From contig NZ_CP119787.1 in NCBI RefSeq assembly GCF_029338255.1, forward strand, positions 992,001 to 1,056,000: a DNA stretch of 64,000 bases, read 5' to 3'. The position numbers were made by a program, and so were the translations under genes. Source of the stretch: Haloarcula halobia. Its GTDB lineage: Archaea > Halobacteriota > Halobacteria > Halobacteriales > Haloarculaceae. Positions 53,014-62,358 of the stretch are shown piece after piece. Numbering within the stretch: the first letter of the stretch is position 1; each line of letters begins with the position of its first letter. The notes beneath the pieces were generated by a model that was not told the origin of the DNA, ran no database searches, and was given only the letters and a program-made list of their open reading frames with translations.

Positions 53014-53958
53014 ATGACACTCGTCACGGTCGGCGAGACGGCCCTCCGCTTCTCGCCACCGGCCGGTCACAGATTCGAAACCGCCGACGAGGTGACCCTC
53101 CACACGGACGGGATGGCCAGCACCGCCGCCGCCACCGCCCACCGCCTCGGTGGCGACGCCGTCTGGGTCTCGAAGCTCCCCGACTCGCCGCTCGGGCGCC
53201 GCGTCGTCGCCGAACTCCACGAACACGGGCTGGAGACGGACGTCGTCTGGGCCGACCCGGCGGGCGGCCGTCAGGGCCTGTCCTTCCACGAGGACGCCGC
53301 GCCCCCGCGGGAGACCCGCCTCCTCCAGGACCGGCACGGCGCCGCCATGGCGACGCTCACACCCGGCGAGCTCCCGATGGACCGCCTCCGGGCCGCCGAC
53401 GCGCTGTTCGTCGCCGGGTCGATGGCCGCGCTGTCAGAGACGGCCGCCGACACGGCGGGCGCCTTGCTGCGGGCCATGCCGGGAACGACGGCGCTGGACC
53501 TGGACTTTCACCCCGGACTGTGGACCACAGAACGGGCCTTCGAGACGCTGTCCGGCCTCTTCGACGCCGTCGACGTCCTCTTTGCGGGCGAGAGCCAGGC
53601 CGAGGCCCTGTTCGATACGAACGGCCGCCCGCGCGAGATGGCCCACGCCATCGCCGCGGACTACGGCTTCGAGACGGTGGTCCTGACGCGAAACGAGTAC
53701 GGTGCCGTCGCCTTCCACGACAACGTCATCCACGAACGGGACGCTGTCGAGACGGAGCCGGTCGACGACACCGGCCAGCACGCTGCCTTCGTGGGCGCCG
53801 TCCTCGAACGCCTCGTCGCGGACGTCCCGCTCGACGAGGCCCTGTCCCACGGCGTCGCGGCCGCCGCGCTCACGCGGACGATGCCGGGGGCGCTGACGCC
53901 GATAGAGCCCACCGAGGTGGAGCGACTCGTCGCGGCCCAGTCCGACGACCGCCCCTGA
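53014..53958 (+). CDS. PfkB-family sugar kinase, catalytic aspartate lost
   Basis: The 314-aa protein closely follows the haloarchaeal KDG kinase pattern (TVGETALRFSPPAG, KLPDSPLGRRVV). At the anion-hole/catalytic motif, PfkB enzymes have GAGDAF; here residues 254-259 read GQHAAF. The catalytic base position is Ala257. The N-terminal GGA-x-N sugar-binding motif is also altered (DGMAST). A pseudo-kinase with a regulatory or sugar-sensing role, or a kinase with a shifted mechanism, are both possible. The ATP-binding surface cannot be judged from sequence alone. Confidence 0.82.
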   Translation: MTLVTVGETALRFSPPAGHRFETADEVTLHTDGMASTAAATAHRLGGDAVWVSKLPDSPLGRRVVAELHEHGLETDVVWADPAGGRQGLSFHEDAAPPRETRLLQDRHGAAMATLTPGELPMDRLRAADALFVAGSMAALSETAADTAGALLRAMPGTTALDLDFHPGLWTTERAFETLSGLFDAVDVLFAGESQAEALFDTNGRPREMAHAIAADYGFETVVLTRNEYGAVAFHDNVIHERDAVETEPVDDTGQHAAFVGAVLERLVADVPLDEALSHGVAAAALTRTMPGALTPIEPTEVERLVAAQSDDRP

Positions 53959-54032
53959 CCCCCAGGCCCCGCTGTCTCTCACCCCGGTAATACGACCATA
54001 CTGTTAAAGGCTCCCGCGAGAAGTGTCCGTAT

Positions 54033-55268
54033 ATGCTCAAGAATCGGAGTCGAGCCGCGACACTGCTCGTCCTCTTTCTGGTCGTGGCCGGCAGTACGGT
54101 GGTGCTGTCGGGGGCCGCGACGGCACAGTCACAGGTGACGCTTACGGTCACCGTCGTCGATCAGGACGGCGACCCGCTGAGCAACATGGACATCTCGGCG
54201 CGGTGGGACGGCGGCGGCCCGGTCAACGAGACGACCAGTGCCAACGGCCAGGCGCTCGTCGACGTCCCCGAGGGCGCTGACGTCCGGATATCCGTCCACG
54301 ACGACGAGTACGTCCGCAACGTCCCGCTGACCGTCGAGGACGCCTCGACCCGCAGCGTCGACGTCGACGTCTCGCCCGCGGCCACCGCGACGGTGTCCGT
54401 CGTCGGGACCGACGACAGCCCCGTCGAGGACGCCCACGTCCGGCTGTACACCGACGGGAACTACGTGACCGACCAGCGCACCGGCAGCGACGGGACGGTC
54501 ACCACCGCGCCTATCGAGGAGGGAACCTACACCGTCATCGCGACCAAGGCGGGGTACTTCCGGAACACGACCCGCTCCACCTTCGTCGGCGAGAACGAGA
54601 CGTCGCTCACGCTGACCGAGGGGTCGGTCCTCGTCACGTTCTCAGTGGTCGACGACCACTTCGACCCGGCCGAACCGATGCGCGGGGCACGGATACGCGT
54701 CGGCGACGTGGGCTCCATCCAGACCCTCTCGGACGGCGGGGCGACGATCTCGGTACCGGTCAACGACCGCTACGACGTCCGGATCACCAAGGACGGCTAC
54801 CAGACATACGAACAGCGTCTCGCCATCCAGGAGTCCGAGACGACGGTCAACGTTTCCATCTCGCGGACGCCCCGCATCGACCTGACGTCGGCCAACGAAC
54901 GCGTGGTGGTCGACGAGTCGGTCCGCCTGATGGTCACCGACGAGTACGGTGAGGCGGTGCCCAACGCGACGGTCCGCCGGGGCGAGGAGGTGGTCGGCAC
55001 TACCGACGCGGACGGCGAGATAACCGCCACCGTCCCGACGGCCGGGAACGTGACCTTCTCCGCCGAGAACGGGTCGCTGACGGCGACCGTCACCGTCGAG
55101 GGTGTCCAGTCCGGCGGCGGGACGGAGTCGCCGACCGAGACGGCCACACCGACGGCCACCGACCAGCCCACGACGGACTCGACGGGCATAGCGGGCCCCG
55201 GATTCACCCCCGTCGCCGCGCTGGTCGCAGTGGCCCTCGCGGCGGCCTTCCTGGCACGGCGCCGCTAA
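54033..55268 (+). CDS. PGF-CTERM surface protein with repeated beta-sandwich domains
   Basis: The 411-aa protein has a signal peptide (about residues 1-31) and at least three carboxypeptidase-regulatory/Ig-like repeats. These are recognised by the pattern D-x-D-G-x-(P/V) with A(T/D)VRI turns, for instance VVDQDGDPLSNMDI, VVGTDDSPVEDAHV and VTDEYGEAVPNATV. A Thr/Pro-rich stalk and GPGFTPVAALVAVALAAAFLARRR-type PGF-CTERM end follow. It should be cleaved and lipid-anchored by archaeosortase. Function is probably structural or adhesive. Confidence 0.8.
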   Translation: MLKNRSRAATLLVLFLVVAGSTVVLSGAATAQSQVTLTVTVVDQDGDPLSNMDISARWDGGGPVNETTSANGQALVDVPEGADVRISVHDDEYVRNVPLTVEDASTRSVDVDVSPAATATVSVVGTDDSPVEDAHVRLYTDGNYVTDQRTGSDGTVTTAPIEEGTYTVIATKAGYFRNTTRSTFVGENETSLTLTEGSVLVTFSVVDDHFDPAEPMRGARIRVGDVGSIQTLSDGGATISVPVNDRYDVRITKDGYQTYEQRLAIQESETTVNVSISRTPRIDLTSANERVVVDESVRLMVTDEYGEAVPNATVRRGEEVVGTTDADGEITATVPTAGNVTFSAENGSLTATVTVEGVQSGGGTESPTETATPTATDQPTTDSTGIAGPGFTPVAALVAVALAAAFLARRR

Positions 55269-55306
55269 CGGGACGCTTTTCCCCGCGAAGGCCCCACCGG
55301 TGTACA

Positions 55307-56392
55307 ATGACCGTTCTCGAGGCTGTCCACGAGGCTCACAACGCGACGTTCCGCGAGGTGGGGGGTCGGCGCGTCGTCGACAACTACGGCCGCCCCGAGC
55401 GGACCCACCGCGCAGTTCGGAACGTCGTCGGCGTCTGCGAGTTCGGCTACGGCGTCGTCGTCGTCACTGGCGAGGACCGGGTCGAGTACGTCGACAACGC
55501 CGTCTCGAACCGCGTCCCCGACGCCGACGGACAGGGGACCTACGCGCTCTTGCTCGACCCACAGGGCCGGGTCGAGACCGACATGTACGTCTACAACGCC
55601 GGCGAGCGTCTACTGGTCTTCACCCCGCCACAGACGGCCGAGTCCCTGGCCGAGGCGTGGGCCGAGAAGACGTTCATCCAGGACGTCGCGTTCGAGGTCG
55701 CGACCGACGACTTCGCCACCTTCGGCGTCCACGGGCCGAAGTCAACCGAGAAGATCGCGAGCGTGCTCCACCAGGCGGCCTCGCCCGAGGCGCCGCTCAC
55801 GTTCGACCGGGGCGAACTGGGCGACGCGGGCGTGACCGTCGTCCGGACCGACAACCTCGCCGGCGAGGAGAGCTACGACGTCATCTGTCGCGCCGACGAC
55901 GCCGAGCGGGTGTTCGACACGCTCGTCAACCGCGGGCTCAACGCCGTCCCGTTCGGGTACACGACCTGGGAGACGCTGACGCTGGAGGCGGGGACGCCGC
56001 TGTTCGACACCGAGATCGAGGGGGCCCTCCCGAACGACCTGGGCCTGCGCAACGCGCTTGACTTCGAGAAGGGGTGTTACGTCGGCCAGGAAGTCGTCTC
56101 CCGGGTCGAGAACCGCGGGCACCCGAGCACGCGACTCGCCGGCCTGGCCGTCGAGGCCCTGCCCGAACCGGGCGCGGCCGTCTTCGCCGGCGACGAGCAC
56201 GTCGGCGAGGTGACTCGCGCCGTCGACAGTCCGATGCGCGCGGCCCCCATCGCCATGGCGACCCTGGACTGGGATTTGCCCGCGGACGCGCTGACCGTCC
56301 GCGTCGACGACGACCCGGTCGGGGCCCAGCGGGTGTCCCTGCCCTTCGTCGAGGGCTCTGCGACGTCGGCGCGACTGCCGACCTACGAGTAA
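55307..56392 (+). CDS. YgfZ/GcvT-domain folate-binding protein
   Basis: The 361-aa protein has the YgfZ signature KGCYVGQE (residues 255-262) and a GcvT-like fold. YgfZ-type proteins support Fe-S cluster repair or synthesis through a folate-dependent step. It lacks the glycine-cleavage T-protein features as a full enzyme, and no gcv genes are adjacent. Its end overlaps the convergent membrane protein gene by 10 bp. Confidence 0.87.
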   Translation: MTVLEAVHEAHNATFREVGGRRVVDNYGRPERTHRAVRNVVGVCEFGYGVVVVTGEDRVEYVDNAVSNRVPDADGQGTYALLLDPQGRVETDMYVYNAGERLLVFTPPQTAESLAEAWAEKTFIQDVAFEVATDDFATFGVHGPKSTEKIASVLHQAASPEAPLTFDRGELGDAGVTVVRTDNLAGEESYDVICRADDAERVFDTLVNRGLNAVPFGYTTWETLTLEAGTPLFDTEIEGALPNDLGLRNALDFEKGCYVGQEVVSRVENRGHPSTRLAGLAVEALPEPGAAVFAGDEHVGEVTRAVDSPMRAAPIAMATLDWDLPADALTVRVDDDPVGAQRVSLPFVEGSATSARLPTYE

Positions 56393-56778
56393 CCCGCGTC
56401 GTCGGCCGCCAGGTCCGACTCGCCCAGATAGTACTCGACGGCGACCAGCGCCGTGTACGCCGAGAACGCCGCGAGACTCATCCCGCCGAACTGCGTGACT
56501 GCGGTCAACGCCGGTCGCACGTTCCCGTACTGGAGCGGTGCGAGGATGAGCCACACGCCGACGGCCGTCGCCATGACGCCCGCGGCGAGGCGGGGGCGGC
56601 CGCGGCCGCGAATCGTCAGGAGGTTCTTGGCGGCGAAGACGGCACCCACCACCGCCGAGAGCGTCACGCTCCCGCGGATGCCCGGGTTCGCACCGAGCGC
56701 GAGTGGTCCGACGAACGCGACGACACACCCCAGCAGGGCGACCACTGCCGATGCCGTAGTGAAGCGAGCGGCTTCCAT
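56383..56778 (-). CDS. Four-TM membrane protein, 131 aa
   Basis: The protein has hydrophobic segments at about residues 7-27, 36-55, 63-82 and 90-115. Short loops with GRGRPR and GESDLAADD. No family recognised. It is convergent with the YgfZ-like gene and its frame ends inside that gene's last codons. Confidence 0.68.
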   Translation of the reverse strand: MEAARFTTASAVVALLGCVVAFVGPLALGANPGIRGSVTLSAVVGAVFAAKNLLTIRGRGRPRLAAGVMATAVGVWLILAPLQYGNVRPALTAVTQFGGMSLAAFSAYTALVAVEYYLGESDLAADDAGYS

Positions 56779-56836
56779 ACGGCAGAGAGTCGCCGGCGCC
56801 CCGTAAATAGGTTGTACCTGGTTCGACCGCCGTCGA

Positions 56837-57064
56837 TCACTCGACGAGCGGCAGCACGATGCCGAAGACGAGCGGCGAGAACAGCGCGAGGAGGATGCCG
56901 AACCCTTCCATGTCGGTCAACAGCATGTCGCCCCAGGCCGGCAGCGGGCCGACGAGGGCGGGCCCGGAGGCCTCGCCGAGCACGCCGAGCGCGAAGAGGC
57001 CGACGCCGAGCAGGAAGCCGCGTTTGGCGAGCGTCGCGTGGTCCATCTGACGCGTGTGTCCCAT
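56837..57064 (-). CDS. Small two-TM haloarchaeal protein (DUF7860-like)
   Basis: The 75-aa protein reads MGHTRQMDHATLAKRGFLLG and GPLPAWGDMLLTDMEGFGILLALFSPLVFGIVLPLVE, with two TM helices. I recall this as a conserved haloarchaeal small membrane family (DUF7860-like). Function unknown. Confidence 0.7.
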   Translation of the reverse strand: MGHTRQMDHATLAKRGFLLGVGLFALGVLGEASGPALVGPLPAWGDMLLTDMEGFGILLALFSPLVFGIVLPLVE

Positions 57065-57145
57065 ACCAGTCGTCTCTCACGGGGGGCGACACGTGTGTTT
57101 CGGTTTCAGAAAGGCCTATAGTCGAAAGCGGCGTTGGCGTGAGTG

Positions 57146-57376
57146 ATGAACGCTATCGTCACCGAACTGGCCGACCTGCTGCTCTCGCTCGTCGCCGCCG
57201 GCCTGCTGACCGTCGTGGGGGCGCTGACCGAGAGCGCGGGCCTCGCGAACCTGCTTGCGGGCCAGTCGATGCTCGGCCTGTGGGAGCTGTGGATGGGCGC
57301 CATCGCGCTCTACGCCGGCGTCTACCTGCTCGGCTACAAGCGAATCGTGGCGCGGGTCACATCCCCGTCGAACTGA
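57146..57376 (+). CDS. Small membrane protein, 76 aa, two TM segments
   Basis: The protein has helices at about residues 10-30 and 44-65 and a C-terminal basic RIVARV. The ATG at 57146 is preferred over a GTG three bases earlier. Resembles a DUF8151-like haloarchaeal family from memory, which I cannot verify. It is convergent with the reductase gene that follows. Confidence 0.68.
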   Translation: MNAIVTELADLLLSLVAAGLLTVVGALTESAGLANLLAGQSMLGLWELWMGAIALYAGVYLLGYKRIVARVTSPSN

Positions 57377-57382
57377 CCACCC

Positions 57383-58465
57383 TCAGGGCCGCGTGAGCAG
57401 CGCCCGCAGCTGCTCGCGCGAGAACAGCGTCGTCGGCCGGTCCATGTGGACCCCGATTTCCCCCTCGAAGGCGCGCATGCCGAGTTTCTGGACCGGTTCG
57501 GGCATCGAGTAGCCGGCGCGAACGGCATGCCCCAGGCGAATCTCCGAGCGGAGGTCCGCCCGCCACGCCCGCTCGTAGTCGCCCAGCGTCCCCGGGTCGT
57601 CGGGGTCGATCTCGCGGGCCGCGTGGTCCGCCGCGGTCATGCCATAGAGGATGCCGCCGCCGGTGAACGGTTTGGTCTGGGCGGCGGCGTCCCCGACGAG
57701 GAACGACCGGCGGCCGGTGACTCGCCTGGGCGGGCCGACGGGGATGAGGCCCGAGCAGCGGTGGTCCGTCTCGACGCCGTAGCCCGCACAGAACGCCTCG
57801 AAACGACCGCGGGCGTCGTCGCCCGGCGGCACGGCGAGGCCGTACTCGACGCCCGCCTCGCCGCGCGGGATGCGCCAGGCGAAAAAGCGCGGGACGGTGA
57901 GGTGGACGTCGACGAAGTCGCCGTCGTCGACCTCGTCGGTGAACCCGAGCACGCCGTGGAGCAGTTCGCCGGGGTCGGGCATGTCCAGTTCCCGCCGGAC
58001 GCGGCTCTTGGGACCGTCACAGCCGGCGACCAGCTTCGCCCGGTGGGTCTCGACGCCGTCCGGGCCGCGAACCTTGACGCGGACGCCGTCGCGGTCCTCG
58101 CTGACCCCGACGACGGTGTGGCCTTCGCGGACGTCCGCGCCGGCTTCCCGCGCCAGGTCCGCCAGGTGGCGGTCCAGGCCGACGCGGTCGATGACGTTCG
58201 AGATGACCTCGTCCCGGTAGAACGGGTGGTCGGCGCTGCCCGGTCCGCCGGTGTGGAACCGCGCGCCCGAGATCGCGTTCTGGAACAGCTCGTCGCGGGC
58301 GTCCTCGGTGTACTCCCAGATGTCGGTGCTGACGTGGCCCGAACAGGCCAGCGGCTCGCCCACCGTCCCCTGTTCGAAGACGAGCACGTCGAGCCCTCGC
58401 TGGGCGGCCCGGCGGGCGTAGCGCGACCCGGCCGGTCCGGCCCCGACCACGACGACGTCGTGCAT
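57383..58465 (-). CDS. Geranylgeranyl reductase family flavoprotein
   Basis: The 360-aa protein begins with the FAD motif VVVVGAGPAGSRYARRAA (GAGPAG at residues 8-13), then CSGHVSTDIWEYT, and RSFLVGDAAAQTKPFTGGGILYGM. This family saturates geranylgeranyl chains of archaeal lipids (digeranylgeranylglycerophospholipid reductase) or quinones. Start is the ATG at 58465. The exact substrate among paralogs in haloarchaea cannot be set here. Confidence 0.85.
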   Translation of the reverse strand: MHDVVVVGAGPAGSRYARRAAQRGLDVLVFEQGTVGEPLACSGHVSTDIWEYTEDARDELFQNAISGARFHTGGPGSADHPFYRDEVISNVIDRVGLDRHLADLAREAGADVREGHTVVGVSEDRDGVRVKVRGPDGVETHRAKLVAGCDGPKSRVRRELDMPDPGELLHGVLGFTDEVDDGDFVDVHLTVPRFFAWRIPRGEAGVEYGLAVPPGDDARGRFEAFCAGYGVETDHRCSGLIPVGPPRRVTGRRSFLVGDAAAQTKPFTGGGILYGMTAADHAAREIDPDDPGTLGDYERAWRADLRSEIRLGHAVRAGYSMPEPVQKLGMRAFEGEIGVHMDRPTTLFSREQLRALLTRP

Positions 58466-58510
58466 ACCTCCGGTGTGGGTGTCACGCGTCAAATATGTTC
58501 CCGATTCCGG

Positions 58511-58948
58511 TCAGCGCCCGGCGGTCGACGGCCGACGGCCGCCGAACCGTTCGACGAACCAGGCGCCGAGACGGCCGCCGAGCGAGCCAAGCAGCGCACC
58601 CAGCCCGAACAGTGCCGCGACGAGGACGACCAGAACGACGACCTGCACCGCGCGAAACCACGCCGGTTCGGCGAGGCCGGCGACGAAGCCGCCCAGGTCG
58701 GCCCCCATCCAGAGCGCGGGCAGCGAGCCGACCAGGCCGGCCCGGAACCCGGTCCGAGTGCCAGAGAGCCCCTGCCGCCGGGCGAGTGTGCCGGCCAGCA
58801 GGCCGCCGAGAAACACGACGTTGAGGCTCAGTTCGGTGCCGGTCTGCCAGTAGGCGGCCGCCGTGACCGGGAGCGAGACGAGGCCGCCGACGAGCGCGTA
58901 CGTCCAGACGGCGCGTGTGGTCCGGGTGGAGGGGTCGGTCGGGGACAT
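58511..58948 (-). CDS. Membrane protein, DUF5518-like
   Basis: The 145-aa protein has four TM segments and the pattern YALVGGLVSLPVTA, NVVFLGGLLAGTLARR and RAGLVGSLPAL common to DUF5518 haloarchaeal proteins. Function unknown. Co-directional with the reductase gene, 45 bp apart. Confidence 0.72.
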   Translation of the reverse strand: MSPTDPSTRTTRAVWTYALVGGLVSLPVTAAAYWQTGTELSLNVVFLGGLLAGTLARRQGLSGTRTGFRAGLVGSLPALWMGADLGGFVAGLAEPAWFRAVQVVVLVVLVAALFGLGALLGSLGGRLGAWFVERFGGRRPSTAGR

Positions 58949-59071
58949 CGCCGGACGTACACACCGAAATCACAAAAACGCAGGTGCTGCCGATCCGGGT
59001 GTGAGCGGTGTCGACCGCGGGTGGCCGGTTCGGTCCCGAGTCGATTTATCCCCGGCCCTCCAATCGGTGCC

Positions 59072-59458
59072 ATGGTCGAGTACCAGCCGGGGGTCTGTAA
59101 CATCGGGGCCGACCAGCGTCGGGCACGCCGGCTCTCCGGTGTCGGGTCGTTCGGTGTCGCGGCGGCAATCGTCATCGCGGTGGCGCTCGGGCAGCTGCCC
59201 GACACCGCGCTGTGGGCGACCGCGCCCTTCCTCTTTGGCGGGTGGGTCGGCGTCCTCCAGGACTACTTCCAGTTTTGCGTCGCCTTCGGGGCGCTTGCCC
59301 GCTACGACCTCTCCGGGTCGGGCGGGTCCAGCGGCGCCGTCGCGGAACGCGAGGCGGTCAGGGCCGACCGGAAGCGCGCCCTCCGGATTCTCGCCGTCGC
59401 CGGGGTCCTGGCCGTGGCGACCACCGGCGCCGTCGTCCTCCTCGACGGCGCGCTCTAG
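59072..59458 (+). CDS. Conserved haloarchaeal membrane protein, 128 aa
   Basis: The protein starts with YQPGVCNIGADQRRARR, a motif repeated in haloarchaeal small membrane proteins, then three TM segments. The Cys in PGVCNIG is followed by basic residues. Its end overlaps the BNR-repeat protein gene by 4 bp, convergent. Function not known. Confidence 0.72.
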   Translation: MVEYQPGVCNIGADQRRARRLSGVGSFGVAAAIVIAVALGQLPDTALWATAPFLFGGWVGVLQDYFQFCVAFGALARYDLSGSGGSSGAVAEREAVRADRKRALRILAVAGVLAVATTGAVVLLDGAL

Positions 59459-60408
59459 ACGACTGCCAGTCCCCGGGGCACCTGGTCGGAGGCGTCTCGC
59501 CAGGGGCCAACCGCGTCCCACTCGCGGCCGTCGGCCGACCGGAAGAGGCCGTGGTTGGTGAGCGCGTAGAAGGCCTCGTCGTCGGTCGCGAGCACCGCCC
59601 GGGCGAGTCCGTCGGGGGCGGGCAGGCCCGCCATCGACCGCGTCCACGCCCCGCCCGTCCGGCGGTAGAGGTAACTCTCGCCGGTCGTGCTGTGGGCCGC
59701 GTACGGACCGCTCGCGGCGGCGACGACGACCACGTCCGGGTCCTCGGGGTGGACGGCGACGCTCCAGACGTACTGGTGGTCCAGCCCCGTCTGCGGGGCC
59801 GTCCACGTCTCGCCACGGTCGTCCGAGCGCGCGTAGCCGTCGCCCGCGGCGGTGTAGACCCGGTCGGGGGCGTCAGGGTGGGTCGCGAGCGTGTGGTTGT
59901 CCCGCCGGGCGCCGTCGGGGTGGTCGACCCACGTCGCACCGCCGTCGGGAGAGCGGACGAACGCCCCGGCCTCGATGGCGACGTACAGCTGCTCGGGGTC
60001 GTCCGGGGCGACCGCCATCCAGCGGACGTGATGCGTGTGGGGGCGGGGCGGGAACGACCAGCGCGGGGCCGACGGCAGCTCTGTCAGCCCCTCGCGCCCG
60101 GTCCAGGACCTGCCGCCGTCCGTCGACCGGTAGACCGCGCTGGGTTCGGTCCCCGCCCACACCACCTCGGGGTCGTGGGGACTGACGGTGACGCCAGTGA
60201 CCCGGTCGCCGGCCTCGAGCGCAGCGGTCCACGTCTCGCCGCCGTCCGCCGTCCGCTGGAGGCCCGCCTCGACGGTGCCGACGAACGCCCGTTCGGGGGC
60301 CGCCGCGTCGGCCGCGACGCACTCGACGGTCCGGCCCCGGAGCCGGTCGGTCCACTCCGTGCCGTCGCCGACCAGCACGCGGTCCGTGAGTCCGCCGTAG
60401 ACGTACAT
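59455..60408 (-). CDS. BNR/Asp-box beta-propeller protein
   Basis: The 317-aa protein has at least four Asp-box-like repeats (TADGGETWT, STDGGRSWT, SPDGGATWV, SDDRGETWT), which mark a beta-propeller of sialidase/photosystem-assembly (YCF48) type. No signal peptide is present, so it is cytoplasmic. No catalytic residues for sialidase are evident. A scaffolding or binding role is likely. Confidence 0.8.
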   Translation of the reverse strand: MYVYGGLTDRVLVGDGTEWTDRLRGRTVECVAADAAAPERAFVGTVEAGLQRTADGGETWTAALEAGDRVTGVTVSPHDPEVVWAGTEPSAVYRSTDGGRSWTGREGLTELPSAPRWSFPPRPHTHHVRWMAVAPDDPEQLYVAIEAGAFVRSPDGGATWVDHPDGARRDNHTLATHPDAPDRVYTAAGDGYARSDDRGETWTAPQTGLDHQYVWSVAVHPEDPDVVVVAAASGPYAAHSTTGESYLYRRTGGAWTRSMAGLPAPDGLARAVLATDDEAFYALTNHGLFRSADGREWDAVGPWRDASDQVPRGLAVV

Positions 60409-60458
60409 GACCCACCGTTGGCGTCGGCGCGACAGAAATCTGTTGGCGGCGCGACCGG

Positions 60459-62315
60459 TCAGAGCCGCCGGTCGAGGAAGTCCGCGAGCAGGCGAAAGCG
60501 GCGTTTCTTCTGTTCGACGTCCGAGGGGACGTGACTCTCCCCGCCGAGTTCGACGTACTCGTAGTCGCCCTCCTCGGCCTCCGTGTAGCCGTAGGTGTCG
60601 AGTGCCCGGCGGAACCGGCGGGCCTGCGAGCCCGGGACGCCCCGGTCGGTGACGTCGTGGAGCACCAACAGCGGGGCCGAGAGGTTGCTGACGTAGTCGA
60701 CCGGCGAGCGCTCCCGGTACTGGTCGGGGGTGTCCGCGGGCGTCTCGAGGGTCTTCTCCAGCAGTTCCGTCCGGTAGTGTGGCATCGTCGTCTCGTACAT
60801 ACGCGGCCGGTCGGTCAGCCCGGTCCAGGCGACCCCCGCGTCGTAGAGGTCCGGGTACTGGACCAGCTGCCAGTACGTCGAGTCCCCGCCGTAGGACGCG
60901 CCGAAGACGGCGACGCGGTCGGGGTCGATCCAGATGCGCTCCGCGACGACGTGTTCGGTCACCGTCGCCACGTCGCCCTGTTCGGCCCCGCCCCGATCGT
61001 CGTACAGCTCGCGGACGAACGACCGGCCGCGACCGGACGACCCGCGGTAGTTCACCTGGAGAACGCTGTAACCCTGCTGGACGAGGAACTGTGCGTACCG
61101 GTCGAACGCCTTCGTGTTCATCGTCCGCGGCCCGCCGTGGGGGGTGACGACGAGCGGCGACGGCCGCGCCCCCGAGTCGTACAGTAGCGCCCCGATCTCC
61201 AGGGACGCGGCCGGTTCGTGTTCGACGGCCGCCTGGCGCGTCGCCGGGACGCCGTCGGACTCGACGGTGACGTACTCCGCCTCGGCGAAATCAGACGGGC
61301 TGAACGGACCGTACTCCGCGCCCAGTACCGTCGAGGCCTCCTTGGTGGCGAGGTCGTAGACGAGGACCTCCGGCCGCTGTGTCGGCGTCGTGTGGGTCAA
61401 CAGGAGACGGTCGTCGCCCAGGGTGGCGGTTCGCCCGAACGAACTGACCCCCTCCGGCAGGTAGACCGGCTCCTCGCCGCGTCCCCCGACGTCGTAGACG
61501 ACCGGCAGCGTCGTCGCTTCGCGGGTCCGGAGCGCGACGACTCGCTCGCCGTCTGGCAGAAAACAGTGTGGCTCCTCCTCGTACCCACTGCCGAACCAGT
61601 GAACGCCGCCCGTCTCGAGGTCGTAGACGGCGCTCCGCATCAGGTCGGCGCTGTTGTCCGCGACGAGCAGACGATTGCCCCCGGGCCCCCAGTCGACGGG
61701 CACCGTCTCCGCGCCCGTCTCGCCGATGGGCAGGACCCGCGGGTCCGACCCGTCGGCCGCGGCGACGTAGACGTCGAGGTTCTCGAAGTCCGCCGTCTCG
61801 TTGGTTGCGTAGGCGACGTGCTCGCAGTCCGGGGAGAGTTCCGCATTCCGGACGGGCCGTTCGTACTCAGTGAGTTTCGTCGTCTCGCCGGTCCGCAGGT
61901 CGTGGCAGTAGAGGTTCCGCTGGCCGTCGCGGGTCCCGCCCAGGAGGAGCGTCCGCCCGTCCGCGCCGACGTCCTCGACGGTCACCTGGCCGTCCATCCG
62001 GACCACCGGTTCGACGCGGCCCTCGGCGTCGATGGCGTAGACGTCGTTTTGCTCGTCGCCGGCCTCGTCGCGGTGGAAGAACACCCGGTCGCCGTCGGCG
62101 CTCCACTCGACGTGCCAGCGTGGGTCCCCGGGTACCTCGCCGTCGCTCCACTGGGTCAGTGTGCCCGTCTCGACGTCGACGACGTGGAGTTCGTTGCGCC
62201 CGGTCCCGTCGTAGTACAGGGCGACGGCCTCGCCGTCGGGCGACGCGGTGGGATGAGCGATGGTCGGGAGCTCGGCCAGCGCCTCGAGCGAGTCTCCACC
62301 GTCGAGTAATGTCAT
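60459..62315 (-). CDS. S9 family prolyl oligopeptidase / acylaminoacyl-peptidase
   Basis: The 618-aa protein has an N-terminal beta-propeller and a C-terminal alpha/beta hydrolase. The nucleophile Ser lies in FGASYGGDS (about residue 473), Asp in HDVTDRGVP (about 555) and His in GESHVPS (about 593). It hydrolyses short peptides or acylated peptides. The start at the ATG 62315 is chosen; a GTG four codons earlier is in frame. Confidence 0.9.
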   Translation of the reverse strand: MTLLDGGDSLEALAELPTIAHPTASPDGEAVALYYDGTGRNELHVVDVETGTLTQWSDGEVPGDPRWHVEWSADGDRVFFHRDEAGDEQNDVYAIDAEGRVEPVVRMDGQVTVEDVGADGRTLLLGGTRDGQRNLYCHDLRTGETTKLTEYERPVRNAELSPDCEHVAYATNETADFENLDVYVAAADGSDPRVLPIGETGAETVPVDWGPGGNRLLVADNSADLMRSAVYDLETGGVHWFGSGYEEEPHCFLPDGERVVALRTREATTLPVVYDVGGRGEEPVYLPEGVSSFGRTATLGDDRLLLTHTTPTQRPEVLVYDLATKEASTVLGAEYGPFSPSDFAEAEYVTVESDGVPATRQAAVEHEPAASLEIGALLYDSGARPSPLVVTPHGGPRTMNTKAFDRYAQFLVQQGYSVLQVNYRGSSGRGRSFVRELYDDRGGAEQGDVATVTEHVVAERIWIDPDRVAVFGASYGGDSTYWQLVQYPDLYDAGVAWTGLTDRPRMYETTMPHYRTELLEKTLETPADTPDQYRERSPVDYVSNLSAPLLVLHDVTDRGVPGSQARRFRRALDTYGYTEAEEGDYEYVELGGESHVPSDVEQKKRRFRLLADFLDRRL

Positions 62316-62358
62316 TCTATCTGACACCTTGTGCGAGTCCCAGATAACGTTTCGGTTA

